A stretch of 64,000 bases of DNA from VRUE01 sp963805455 (GTDB lineage: Bacteria > Actinomycetota > Thermoleophilia > Solirubrobacterales > 70-9): positions 124,001-188,000 of the forward strand of contig CAWDUJ010000006.1 of the NCBI GenBank assembly GCA_963805455.1, in the 5' to 3' direction. Under the pieces are notes generated by a model. That model was not told where the DNA came from and ran no database searches. It saw nothing but the letters and a program-made list of their open reading frames with translations. Below, one piece after another: positions 29,435 through 37,486 of this stretch. A program made the translations under genes and the position numbers. Numbering within the stretch: position 1 is the stretch's first letter; every line of letters begins with the position of its first letter.

Positions 29435-30397
29435 TCAGGAATATCGCTGGACGACGCCGTCGGCGACGAGGTCGAGGAGGCGGCGCTGCTCGGGCTCGAA
29501 GTCGGCGTTCTGGAGGCCGCGCTTGGCGTTGGTGACCATCTCCAGGGCCCGGGCCCGAACCTGCTCGAGGGCGCCCGTGGCCGCGATCCGGTTGCAGAGT
29601 GCCTCGGCCGAGGCGGCGTCGAGGGCGCGCAGGTCGGCGCCGGCGATCTCCGGGTCCGACGAGGAGGCGACGATGAAGGGGAGCGTCACCGTGCCGTCGA
29701 GCAGGTCGGTCCCGCGCGCCTTGCCGGTCCGCGACGCCGGCCCGGCGACGTCGAGGACATCGTCGAGGAGCTGGAAGGCGAGGCCGATCTCCGCCCCGAA
29801 GGAGCCGAGGGCCTCGGCGTCGCGGCCCATCCTGCAGGCGCACTCGAAGAGCGCCGCCGTCTTCAACCGGCAGCGTTCGAGGTAGCGCTGCTCCGAGATC
29901 GAGGTGTCGTAGGCGTCGTTGCGCTGGGTGAGCTCCCCCCGGGCGAGCGCGACCGAGGCGGCCGAGAGCAGCCCGATCGCCCGCGAGTCCCGGGGCTGGG
30001 CGAGGAGCGCGAACGCGCGCGAGAAGAGCAGGTCGCCGACTGCCGTCGCGCGGTCGCGCCCCGACTCGGTGTAGACGGTGGGACGGCCGCGGCGCAGTGC
30101 CGCGTCGTCGAGGACGTCGTCGTGGACCAGGGTCGCCATGTGGACCAGCTCGATCGCGGCAGCGCCCCGGACCTCCTCTTCCCCCCCGGCCTCGCCGGCG
30201 CAGAGCAGGGTCAGCATCGGCCGCAGCCGCTTGCCTCCGGCCTCAAGCGTCGCCTCGGCGTCGGCCCCGAGCGGGCCGCCGTCGACCGTCTGCTCCCGCA
30301 GCAGCGACTCGACCTCGCCCAGTCTGGCCGGGAGCCACCGGCTCGACGCATCGAGCACCGCCGTGACCGGTGGCGGAACTGCGGAGGGGCGGGTCAC
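29435..30397 (-). CDS. long-chain polyprenyl diphosphate synthase
   Basis: 320 aa from the GTG at 30397, which overlaps the menG stop (GTGA). Two Asp-rich motifs, D-D-V-L-D at 93-97 and at 212-216, bind Mg and the diphosphates. G-G-K-R-L-R-P at about 54-60 is the IPP-binding signature. Small residues before the first motif fit a long product (hepta- to nonaprenyl). Placed directly after menG, it should make the side chain of menaquinone. The frame extends upstream of 30397, but that part overlaps menG and lacks family features. Confidence 0.93.
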   Translation of the reverse strand: MTRPSAVPPPVTAVLDASSRWLPARLGEVESLLREQTVDGGPLGADAEATLEAGGKRLRPMLTLLCAGEAGGEEEVRGAAAIELVHMATLVHDDVLDDAALRRGRPTVYTESGRDRATAVGDLLFSRAFALLAQPRDSRAIGLLSAASVALARGELTQRNDAYDTSISEQRYLERCRLKTAALFECACRMGRDAEALGSFGAEIGLAFQLLDDVLDVAGPASRTGKARGTDLLDGTVTLPFIVASSSDPEIAGADLRALDAASAEALCNRIAATGALEQVRARALEMVTNAKRGLQNADFEPEQRRLLDLVADGVVQRYS

Positions 30398-31164
30398 CCG
30401 CGGATGCCGCTGTGGATCGCGACGATGCCGCCGCCGAGCACCGTGTACCTGATCCCGACGAGGCCCGCCGCGTCCATTTTCGCCGCCAACCCCGGCGGGT
30501 CGGGGAAGCTGTGGACCGACTCGGCCAGATACGAGTAGGCCGCGGGGTCGTTGGTCAGCCGCCCGAGGACCGGCACGATCCGGTCGAACCAGATCGAGTA
30601 GAAGGTCGAGAACGGGGGGCGGCGCGGCTCGGTGAACTCGAGGACGACCAGGCGGCCGCCGGGGCGCAGGACCCGGGCCAGCTCCCGCAGGCCCCGGTCG
30701 CGGTCGGCGAAGTTGCGGACTCCGAACCCGACCGTGACGGCGTCGAACCGGGCCGAGTCGTAGGGGAGCTCGAGCGCGTCGGCCCACTCGAAGCGGACCG
30801 AGTCGATGCCTCTCCCGGTCGCCTTCTCGCGGGCGAGGTCCAGCATCGGCTCCGAGAAGTCGCAGCCGATGACGTAGCCGCCGGGCGCGACACGGCCGGC
30901 CAGCTCCAGGGTCAGGTCGCCGGTCCCGCAGCAGACATCGAGGGCGGAGCCGCCGGGCGCGAGCTCGGCCCGGTCCGCCGCCCGCTCGCGCCAGCGATGG
31001 TGTAGGCCGGCGCTCATGACCGAGTTCAGCAGGTCATAGCGGGACGCGATCCGGTCGAACATCCGGTTGACCTGACCCGAGAATTGGGCTGAGTCACGCG
31101 AGGGTTTCGTCGTCCCGGTCACTGAATCGGCCACTCCATGGCGAGCGCCCCGGGGGCCTTCCAC
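30394..31164 (-). CDS. menG: demethylmenaquinone methyltransferase (UbiE/MenG)
   Basis: 256 aa from a GTG at 31164; a GTG at 31134 is an alternative. Class I SAM methyltransferase: family N-signature M-F-D-R-I-A-S-R-Y-D-L-L-N, SAM motif D-V-C-C-G-T-G-D-L, and the UbiE signatures G-F-G-V-R-N-F and Y-S-Y-L-A-E-S-V. It catalyses the last step of menaquinone synthesis. It sits between qcrC and the polyprenyl synthase gene, so quinone maturation is expressed with the quinol-oxidising complex. Confidence 0.94.
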   Translation of the reverse strand: MEGPRGARHGVADSVTGTTKPSRDSAQFSGQVNRMFDRIASRYDLLNSVMSAGLHHRWRERAADRAELAPGGSALDVCCGTGDLTLELAGRVAPGGYVIGCDFSEPMLDLAREKATGRGIDSVRFEWADALELPYDSARFDAVTVGFGVRNFADRDRGLRELARVLRPGGRLVVLEFTEPRRPPFSTFYSIWFDRIVPVLGRLTNDPAAYSYLAESVHSFPDPPGLAAKMDAAGLVGIRYTVLGGGIVAIHSGIRG

Positions 31165-31866
31165 TCAGTCGAGCGAGGAGAGGAAGTCGGCGAGCTCGTT
31201 GAGCTTCTTCGGCGGCAGGTCACGGAAGGAGGGCATGATGCCTGGCCCGATTTCGACCGAGCGAAGGATCGCCGCCCGCGGGATCCTCGACGCGATGTGG
31301 GTCAGTTCCGGCCCGGGCCCGTGGTTGCCGTTCTCACCGAGCTTGTGGCAGGCGAGGCAGCCGGATGCGGCGACGACCTCCTTGCCCGCTTCGAATTGCG
31401 GCGCGACCTTCAAATCGATCTCGGTCGGCGAGCCTGCCGTCGCCCCCAGGTAGGTCAGGTAGGCCATCGCGATGATCGTCATCAGGGCGGCGGTGGTGGC
31501 GATCGGACGGCGGGCCGGGTTGCGCTCCGGCCCGCGGTCATAGAACGGGAGCCCGATCAGGAGCACCATGCAGATGGTCGGGATTCCGATCGTCGCGATC
31601 GGGACCAGCTCGGGCGGTTTGAGCACCCTCAGGAGCTCGAAGAGGAAGAAGAAGTACCACTCGGGGCGGGGCACGTAGCTGGTCGTCGTCGGGTCGGCCT
31701 TCGGGCCCTGCTCGGCGCCGAGGATGAGCGCCATCGCGATGATGACCCCGACGACGATCAGTGCCATCACCGTGTCCTTGAGCACGGCGTAGGGGTAGAA
31801 CGGCTTCCCCTTCTTCTTGAGGAGCTCGTACTCCTCGAGATATGCCTGCTTCTCGCTCGGTCTCAT
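31165..31866 (-). CDS. qcrC: menaquinol-cytochrome c reductase fused subunit IV / cytochrome c (QcrC-type)
   Basis: 233 aa from the ATG at 31866 (ATGA overlap with qcrB). The N-terminal part has three helices and the subunit IV motif P-R-P-E-W-Y-F-F-F at 66-74. The C-terminal part is a cytochrome c domain with heme motif C-L-A-C-H at 170-174 and a candidate axial Met211 (M-P-S-F). This fusion is the QcrC form known from Bacillus-type b6c complexes. It transfers electrons from the quinol complex toward the terminal oxidase. Confidence 0.95.
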   Translation of the reverse strand: MRPSEKQAYLEEYELLKKKGKPFYPYAVLKDTVMALIVVGVIIAMALILGAEQGPKADPTTTSYVPRPEWYFFFLFELLRVLKPPELVPIATIGIPTICMVLLIGLPFYDRGPERNPARRPIATTAALMTIIAMAYLTYLGATAGSPTEIDLKVAPQFEAGKEVVAASGCLACHKLGENGNHGPGPELTHIASRIPRAAILRSVEIGPGIMPSFRDLPPKKLNELADFLSSLD

Positions 31867-32765
31867 CGGTTCGGGGTCGCCCCGTTGGCCCCGTTGGCGC
31901 CGTTGGCGCCGGCGTCGAGCTGCTGCAGCGGCTCCGCGACCTTCGGCTTGTCGGCGTGGACCCAGGGCGGCGCGGTGGTGCCGAGCTTGACGACGAGGTA
32001 GAGATGCGCCCCGATCAGGGCGATGATCGCGCCGGGCAGGAGCAGCATGTGGATCGAGTAGAAGCGGGAGAGGGTCGTCGCCCCGAGCTCGGGGCCGGCG
32101 CGGAGGAAGTCGCTTAGGTAGGGGCCGATGATCGGGCCCGTCCCGTTGATGTTGATACCGACGACCGAGGCCCAGAAGGAGCGCTGGTCGAACGGCAGCA
32201 GATAGCCGGTGAAGGCCATCGTCATCGTCAGGATCAGCAGCACCACGCCGATCACCCAGTTGAGCTCCCGCGGGTACTTGTAGGCGCCGAAGAAGAAGGT
32301 CCGGCCCATGTGGAGGAAGATCAGGATCACCATCACGCTGGCGCCCCATTTGTGCATTCCGTGCACGAGCTGGCCGAGGGGGACGTCTTCGTTGATGTGG
32401 GCGATCGACCCGTAGGCCTGGGTCGTCGAGGGGACGTAGAACATCGCCAGGAATACCCCGGTGACGGCCTGGACGATGAACGCGAAGAGGGTCGCCGAGC
32501 CGAGCGTGTAGAACCAGTTGGTCCCCTTCGGAACTTTCCGGAACAGCATCCCGGTGAGGAACCCGGTGGCCGCGGTGCGCTGGTCGACCCAGGCGAGGAC
32601 GTCGATCGACCCCTCCTTCGTGCCCTCGACGATTTTCTGTTTCTCGGAGGGCCGCTCTGGTGGAGCCGTCTTGAGGTCGGCCGGAGCCGGGCCCTTGGAG
32701 CCGTTTCCCTCACCGGGCTTGGCCGGTTTGCGCAGCGGAGCGGGGATCAGCGAGTCGAGTTTCAT
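31863..32765 (-). CDS. qcrB: cytochrome b6-type subunit of the bc complex (QcrB)
   Basis: 300 aa, longer than the usual 220-225 because of a hydrophilic N-terminal extension of about 80 residues and a C-terminal N-G-A repeat tail. Four core helices are visible. Candidate heme ligands are His138 and His152, and His239 and His254, with 14 residues between the second pair as in b6-type proteins. The split b6 plus subunit IV arrangement with the fused qcrC downstream fits a Firmicutes-like b6c complex. Confidence 0.95.
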   Translation of the reverse strand: MKLDSLIPAPLRKPAKPGEGNGSKGPAPADLKTAPPERPSEKQKIVEGTKEGSIDVLAWVDQRTAATGFLTGMLFRKVPKGTNWFYTLGSATLFAFIVQAVTGVFLAMFYVPSTTQAYGSIAHINEDVPLGQLVHGMHKWGASVMVILIFLHMGRTFFFGAYKYPRELNWVIGVVLLILTMTMAFTGYLLPFDQRSFWASVVGININGTGPIIGPYLSDFLRAGPELGATTLSRFYSIHMLLLPGAIIALIGAHLYLVVKLGTTAPPWVHADKPKVAEPLQQLDAGANGANGANGATPNR

Positions 32766-32778
32766 CGTCTACCTCTCA

Positions 32779-33450
32779 CTATGGCGGCGGGAAGGTGGAG
32801 GGACGGGGCGGATACAGATATTCCCAGATGCCGCCGGTGAACTCGCCCGGATCGCGGGCGCGGACGGGCTTGAGTTGGGAGGTGACGCTGTAGCGGGGGC
32901 CGAGTTCGACCTGGCCGCCTTGGACGCGCGTCTGGAAGCGGTCGAGCGGGCGGACCGGGGGGCCGCCGATGACTTTTCCTTCGAAGTCGTAGACGCCGCC
33001 GTGGCAGGGGCAGATGAAGTTGCCGGCGGCCTCGACGAAGCGGACCGGGCAGCCGAGGTGGGCGCACCGGTTCGAGACCGCGATGTATTCGTTCGGGTTC
33101 TCACCCAGTTCCTTCGCGCCTTTGCGGACGTAGGCAGTCGTCTTGCCGGCGTCGCCGATTCCCTCTGTTTCGGTGAAGACGACCTGGCGGTAGGTGTCGG
33201 TGACGAAGTCTCCGGTCGGGCCGACAGTCTCCCAGCGCTCCTTGCCGCGGTGGAAGATCGGGGCGACGGCGAACCCCACCGCGGGCAGGACGATCGCCAG
33301 GCCGGCGACCGCACCGAGGCCGTGGACCCCGGCTTCGAATGCGTGGCGACGAGTCATCGACTCGCCCTCGAAGTAGCCCGCGGGGCTGGGCTTGGCCCGC
33401 TCCCGTGAGGCTGCCTCGGCCCCGGCTTGCTTGTCCGCTTCGTCAGCCAC
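32779..33450 (-). CDS. qcrA: Rieske iron-sulfur protein (QcrA)
   Basis: 223 aa, GTG start. A T-R-R motif (33-35) before one anchor helix (about 45-65) suggests Tat export. The 2Fe-2S ligands are Cys129/His131 (C-A-H-L-G-C) and Cys147/His150 (C-P-C-H-G-G), and Cys134 and Cys149 can form the stabilising disulfide. First gene of the qcrABC-menG-polyprenyl synthase series. Confidence 0.96.
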   Translation of the reverse strand: MADEADKQAGAEAASRERAKPSPAGYFEGESMTRRHAFEAGVHGLGAVAGLAIVLPAVGFAVAPIFHRGKERWETVGPTGDFVTDTYRQVVFTETEGIGDAGKTTAYVRKGAKELGENPNEYIAVSNRCAHLGCPVRFVEAAGNFICPCHGGVYDFEGKVIGGPPVRPLDRFQTRVQGGQVELGPRYSVTSQLKPVRARDPGEFTGGIWEYLYPPRPSTFPPP

Positions 33451-33485
33451 TGTGATCCAGAATAAGGACCGGGGAGTTTATTCCC

Positions 33486-33929
33486 TCAGGCCCCTGTCGG
33501 CTCCGTCGCTGCGCCGGCGATCGCCGCCGCCGAGGTCCGCCATAGCTCGGGGACCCGGTCCTCGCTCCCCTCGGCGTGGTGGCGGGCGCAGCCGCTGATC
33601 AGGTCGGCGAGGACCAGGATCGCCTCGGCGTCGCCCAACCCGGCGAGCCGTTCGATCCCGAGCGCATATAGATAGTCGCCCGCGAGCAAAGCCAGGTCGG
33701 GGTCGTGCCCGGCCAGGAGCCGAGGCTCCCCGTAGTGCAGAAGGTATCCCTCGCGGACGGCCTCGACCACCACCGCGTACTCGGCCGGCGCGGCCTCGGC
33801 CCGCGGCCCGGCCGCCGCGATCAGGCCGAAGCCCGGCTCCTCGGCCGGGTCGACGACGTGGGCGGAAATCGGGGTATCCCCCTGTCGAAGAACGTTGGCA
33901 AGGGCGTGAAGCGCGTCGGCGGGGCTCAT
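33486..33929 (-). CDS. small all-helical protein, possibly isoprenoid-synthase related
   Basis: 147 aa, ATG overlapping the hemL stop (ATGA). Predicted all-helical. The segment L-A-G-D-Y-L-Y-A-L-G-I-E-R-L-A recalls the G-D-x-L-x-A helix of polyprenyl synthases and of the small subunit of heptaprenyl synthase, but no D-D-x-x-D motif is present. Lying between heme and menaquinone/bc1 genes, it might be a non-catalytic partner of the synthase encoded at 29435; this is inference only. Confidence 0.7.
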   Translation of the reverse strand: MSPADALHALANVLRQGDTPISAHVVDPAEEPGFGLIAAAGPRAEAAPAEYAVVVEAVREGYLLHYGEPRLLAGHDPDLALLAGDYLYALGIERLAGLGDAEAILVLADLISGCARHHAEGSEDRVPELWRTSAAAIAGAATEPTGA

Positions 33930-35206
33930 CCGAGAGCCTCCTCGAGCGACTCGGCGGCGGCGGCGGCGGTGCGATCGATCGCCGCCTCATCGTGGGCGAG
34001 CGAGACGAACCATGCCTCGAACTGCGAAGGCGGCACATATATGTGCCGCTCCAACATCGCCCTGCAGAACCGGGCATGGGCCTCGAGGTCGCAGGCGGAT
34101 GCGCCCGCGAAGTCGGTGACCGGCGCCGCGCTGAAGAAGAGGGTGAGCAGGCCGGGGGCCGAGGCGATCTGAAGGGGGGCGTCTCCGACCACCTCGGCGA
34201 GGCCCGCGGCGAGGCGGTCGGTCAGGGCGCCGAGCCGCCGATAGGAGTCGCCGTCGAGAGCGCGGAGCGTCGCCAGCCCGGCAGCCGTCGCCAGCGGGTT
34301 GCCGGAGAGCGTCCCCGCCTGGTAGACGTCACCGGCGGGCGCGATCCGCTCCATCGCATCCCGAGGTCCGCCGAAGGCGGCGGCGGGGAGGCCGCCGCCG
34401 AGGACCTTGCCGAAGACGGTCAGGTCAGGCTCGGCCCCAAGCAGCTCCTGGGCTCCGCCGCGGGCGACGCGGAAGCCGGTGATCACCTCGTCGAGGACGA
34501 GCAGCGCGCCGGCGTCGCGGGTCGCCTCGCGGAGAAAATCGAGAAAGCCCTCCGCCGGTGCTACGACGCCCATGTTCGCGGCGATCGGCTCGGCGAGGAG
34601 GGCCGCCACCGGGTGTGATTCCAGCGCCCTGGCCACGGCCTCGCGATCGTTCCAGGGGACGACGACCGTTCCGGCAGCCTGGGCGGCGGTGACGCCGGGG
34701 CTCGCCGGCACCCCGAGAGTCGCCAGCCCGGAGCCTGCGTCGGCGAGGAGGCCGTCGGAGTGTCCGTGGTAGGCGCCGGCGAACTTGACGATCGTCTCGC
34801 GGCCGGTGATTGCGCGGGAGAGGCGGACCGCCCCCATCGCCGCCTCTGTTCCGGAGCTGGTCATCCGCAGCATCTCGACCGAGGGGATTCGGGCCACCAC
34901 CTCCTCGGCCAGCTCGACCTCAGCCTCGGTGGCGGAACCGAAGCTGGTTCCGCGGGCAGCGGCGTCGCTTACCGCGGCGACGACATCCGGGTGGGCGTGC
35001 CCGAGGATCAGCGGCCCCCAGGAGCAGACCCAGTCGACGTAGCGGCTGCCGTCGACGTCGACGATCTCGCACCCCTCCCCGCGCTCGATGAAGATCGGGT
35101 CGCGACCGATCTGCCGCATCGCCCGCACGGGACTATTCACCCCGCCGGGCATCACCCCAAGCGCCCGCCGATACAACTCGGATGACCGCTGGGTTGGGAA
35201 GGACAC
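33926..35206 (-). CDS. hemL: glutamate-1-semialdehyde 2,1-aminomutase
   Basis: 426 aa, GTG start. PLP fold-type I features: S-S-G-T-E-A-A (phosphate/cofactor region), A-Y-H-G-H, L-D-E-V-I-T-G-F-R and the PLP lysine in F-G-K-V-L-G-G-G. G-T-L-S-G-N-P is the HemL signature. It converts glutamate-1-semialdehyde to 5-aminolevulinate. Part of a heme block with the AhbAB-like gene and hemB; a large inverted-repeat structure lies in its leader (35217-35331). Confidence 0.97.
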   Translation of the reverse strand: MSFPTQRSSELYRRALGVMPGGVNSPVRAMRQIGRDPIFIERGEGCEIVDVDGSRYVDWVCSWGPLILGHAHPDVVAAVSDAAARGTSFGSATEAEVELAEEVVARIPSVEMLRMTSSGTEAAMGAVRLSRAITGRETIVKFAGAYHGHSDGLLADAGSGLATLGVPASPGVTAAQAAGTVVVPWNDREAVARALESHPVAALLAEPIAANMGVVAPAEGFLDFLREATRDAGALLVLDEVITGFRVARGGAQELLGAEPDLTVFGKVLGGGLPAAAFGGPRDAMERIAPAGDVYQAGTLSGNPLATAAGLATLRALDGDSYRRLGALTDRLAAGLAEVVGDAPLQIASAPGLLTLFFSAAPVTDFAGASACDLEAHARFCRAMLERHIYVPPSQFEAWFVSLAHDEAAIDRTAAAAAESLEEALG

Positions 35207-35216
35207 CGCGGCTCTA

Positions 35217-35331
35217 GATGAGGTTCGGGGCGGGGGTGAAACGTCTTGTACTTTTCCCGCGGCTCGACCTGGGGGCCACCCGGAACTGCCTTCGGGAAAA
35301 GTTAAGTGGAACCCCCGCCCCGGCCCTCATC
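35217..35331. repeat. 115-bp nested inverted-repeat element upstream of hemL
   Basis: Outer arms 35217-35237 and 35311-35331 pair in all but two positions; the 12-bp inner part (CGGGGCGGGGGT) is perfect. A second pair, ACTTTTCCCG (35250-35259) and CGGGAAAAGT (35293-35302), nests inside. The right arm covers the stop codon of the upstream gene and the left arm ends 11 bp before the hemL start. It could be a MITE-like insertion or a leader structure. Confidence 0.8.
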
Positions 35332-36412
35332 CGGAGTGCGCTTCTTCCCATTCCCGGTAGTCATCGGTGAAGTAGTGGAGGCGGATCTTCTTGTACTCGG
35401 TCGAGGAGTAGAGGGTGGCGCGGCCGTCGGCGCCGATGCCGCACTCGTCGGCGATCGAGTCGAGGATCGCGTCGCACTCCTCCTTCGAGCGGCCGTGGGC
35501 CATCGTGAAGACGCTGTAGGGCCAGTCCTCGTAGGTCGGGCGCTGGTAGCAGTGGGAGATCCCCCGGAAGGAGGCCATCCGCCGCCCGGTCTCCATGATC
35601 TCCTCCTCGGGCACCTTCCAGACGCCCATCCCATTTGCCGAGAACCCGGCACGGCGGTGGTAGAGGATCGCCGCGACCCGGCGCAGGATCTTGCGGTCGA
35701 CCATCCCGCGGAGATGGGAGAGCAGCTCCTCGGTCTCGATTCCGAGCTCGGCTGCGACCGGGTCGTATGGTCGCTCGATCGCTTCCATCGGCCCCTGGAT
35801 CGCGCGGATCACGGCGATGTCGTGATCGTCGTAGGGCTGCGCGTCGAGCTCCCGCGGAGGCGACGCGTCGACCGCGCTGGCGAGGGCATCGGTGCCCTTC
35901 TCCATCTCCAGGTTCATGTTGATCTTGAACAGGGTCAGGGTCGGCAGCTCGCGCATCGACTCGGCGCCGGTCTCGCGCATCAGGACCTCGAGGGTGCCGG
36001 CGAGGCCGAGCGGCGAGTCGGGCGGCGTCGCGATCGTGAACCAGAGGTTGAAGTCGTGGGTCCGGAGGTAGTTGTGGGAGACGCCCGGGTGGGAGTTGAC
36101 GATCGCCGCGGCGCGCTGCGGGTTCTCGGCGTCGACTTTGGCGGCGACCAGCATCGACTCGTAACCGAGGGCCCTGGTGTCGAAGATCGGAGTGATCTCG
36201 CGGATGATCCGCTCGTCGAGCAGCCGCGTCGTGCGCTCGATCACCTCGCCGACCTCGATCTCGGCCTCGGCACCGATCAGCCGGAAGGGCTCGGGGTCGA
36301 GCGGGAACCTCGACTGGAGCAGGTTCATCAGCCGCTTGTCGGTCTCGTCGAGGGGGATCGCGGCGCCGTCCTTGCGCGAGCGGGCCTTCGACTGCGGGAC
36401 ACCTACCGGCAT
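35327..36412 (-). CDS. fused AhbA/AhbB-like siroheme decarboxylase (Lrp/AsnC-type fold)
   Basis: 361 aa made of two homologous halves, each a winged-helix plus an Lrp-like ferredoxin domain (about 18-170 and 195-355). The first half has T-H-D-F-N-L-W-F-T at 118-126. The second has R-R-A-G-F-S-A-N-G-M-G-V-W (253-265) and C-Y-Q-R-P-T-Y-E-D-W-P-Y (288-299), motifs I associate with AhbA/AhbB and NirDL rather than with DNA-binding Lrp. Located between hemL and hemB. Known reaction: removal of two acetate carboxyls from siroheme to give didecarboxysiroheme. Automatic pipelines may call it an AsnC regulator. Confidence 0.8.
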   Translation of the reverse strand: MPVGVPQSKARSRKDGAAIPLDETDKRLMNLLQSRFPLDPEPFRLIGAEAEIEVGEVIERTTRLLDERIIREITPIFDTRALGYESMLVAAKVDAENPQRAAAIVNSHPGVSHNYLRTHDFNLWFTIATPPDSPLGLAGTLEVLMRETGAESMRELPTLTLFKINMNLEMEKGTDALASAVDASPPRELDAQPYDDHDIAVIRAIQGPMEAIERPYDPVAAELGIETEELLSHLRGMVDRKILRRVAAILYHRRAGFSANGMGVWKVPEEEIMETGRRMASFRGISHCYQRPTYEDWPYSVFTMAHGRSKEECDAILDSIADECGIGADGRATLYSSTEYKKIRLHYFTDDYREWEEAHSG

Positions 36413-36430
36413 ACCGCGCTCACTCTCGTT

Positions 36431-36460
36431 CGGTCGCAGAGAATCAGATCGTGATCCTCC
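36431..36460. repeat. core element without strong stem (hemB/ahb gap)
   Basis: GAGAATCAGATCGTGA at 36439-36454 matches the dispersed 16-nt core. The flanks carry direct CTCACTCG/TTCG-type repeats rather than paired arms. It lies in the 61-bp gap between the hemB stop and the AhbAB start. Confidence 0.55.
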
Positions 36461-36473
36461 CTCACTCGGTTCG

Positions 36474-37442
36474 CTATAGCCACGCCGCCGCCTCCTTCGC
36501 GTAGTAGGTGACGACCGCGTCGGCGCCGGCCCGGCGGATCGAGGTCAGCGTCTCGAGCACCGCTGCGCGCTCGTCGATCCAGCCGTTGGCGGCGGCGGCC
36601 TTCAGCATCGAGTACTCACCGGAGACGTGGTAGGCGGCGACCGGCGCGCCGGTCTCGTCCTTGACCCGGCGGACGACGTCGAGATAGGGAGTCGCCGGCT
36701 TCACCATCACCACGTCCGCCCCCTCCTCGAGGTCGAGCTTGGCCTCGCGCACCGCCTCGTCGACGTTCGCCGGGTCAAGCTGGTAGCCGCGACGGTCGCC
36801 CGATGCCGGCGTCGAGTCCGCGGCCTCGCGGAACGGCCCGTAGAAGGCCGACGCGTACTTGGCGCTGTAGGCGACGATCGGAACGCCGGAGTGCCCCTCT
36901 TCGTCGAGCTGGTGGCGGATCGACCCAACCCGCCCGTCCATCATGTCGCTCGGCGCGACGGCGTCGGCGCCGGCGTCGGCATGGGAGATCGCGGTTTTCG
37001 CCAGCAGCTCGATCGTCAGGTCGTTGTCGACCTCGCCGTCGCGGAGGAAGCCGCAGTGCCCGTGCGAGGTGTACTCGCAGAGGCAGACATCGGTGATCAC
37101 CACGAGTTCGGGGTGGGCCTCCTTCAGCGCTCGCACCGCCATCTGGACGACGCCCTCCTCGTCGTAGGCGCCGGACCCGGTCTCGTCCTTGGCGGCGGGA
37201 AGCCCGAAGAGGAGGATTGCGCCGATCCCTGCGGCGCCGATCTCGGTCGCCTCGGCGACCAGCTCCGAGATCGAGAAGCGCTCGATGCCCGGCATCGACT
37301 CAACGTTTTCCCGAACCCCCTCGCCGGCGACGACGAACGCGGGCTGGATCAGGTGCTGGGGGGAGAGATCGGTCTCGCGGACGAGGCCGCGAAGCGTCTC
37401 CGTGCGGCGCAGGCGCCGCATGCGTGTGGCCGGAAATGCCAT
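36474..37442 (-). CDS. hemB: porphobilinogen synthase (delta-aminolevulinate dehydratase)
   Basis: 322 aa from the ATG at 37442 (a GTG precedes it). Catalytic lysines in A-Y-S-A-K-Y (Lys195) and V-M-V-K-P (Lys248). A Cys triad (120, 122, 130, in C-L-C-E-Y-T-S-H-G-H-C) indicates the zinc-dependent form. It condenses two 5-aminolevulinates to porphobilinogen. First gene of the minus-strand heme block; divergent from the YmdB-like gene. Confidence 0.97.
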   Translation of the reverse strand: MAFPATRMRRLRRTETLRGLVRETDLSPQHLIQPAFVVAGEGVRENVESMPGIERFSISELVAEATEIGAAGIGAILLFGLPAAKDETGSGAYDEEGVVQMAVRALKEAHPELVVITDVCLCEYTSHGHCGFLRDGEVDNDLTIELLAKTAISHADAGADAVAPSDMMDGRVGSIRHQLDEEGHSGVPIVAYSAKYASAFYGPFREAADSTPASGDRRGYQLDPANVDEAVREAKLDLEEGADVVMVKPATPYLDVVRRVKDETGAPVAAYHVSGEYSMLKAAAANGWIDERAAVLETLTSIRRAGADAVVTYYAKEAAAWL

Positions 37443-37486
37443 CACGACGATTCTACGGAGGCTCGGCTCCCAGATAGGGTCCAGGC

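Noticed and set aside
35327..36412. Ordinary Lrp/AsnC transcription regulator
   Set aside because: Twice the usual length, with AhbB-type motifs and a place in the hem cluster; decarboxylase preferred, though not proven.
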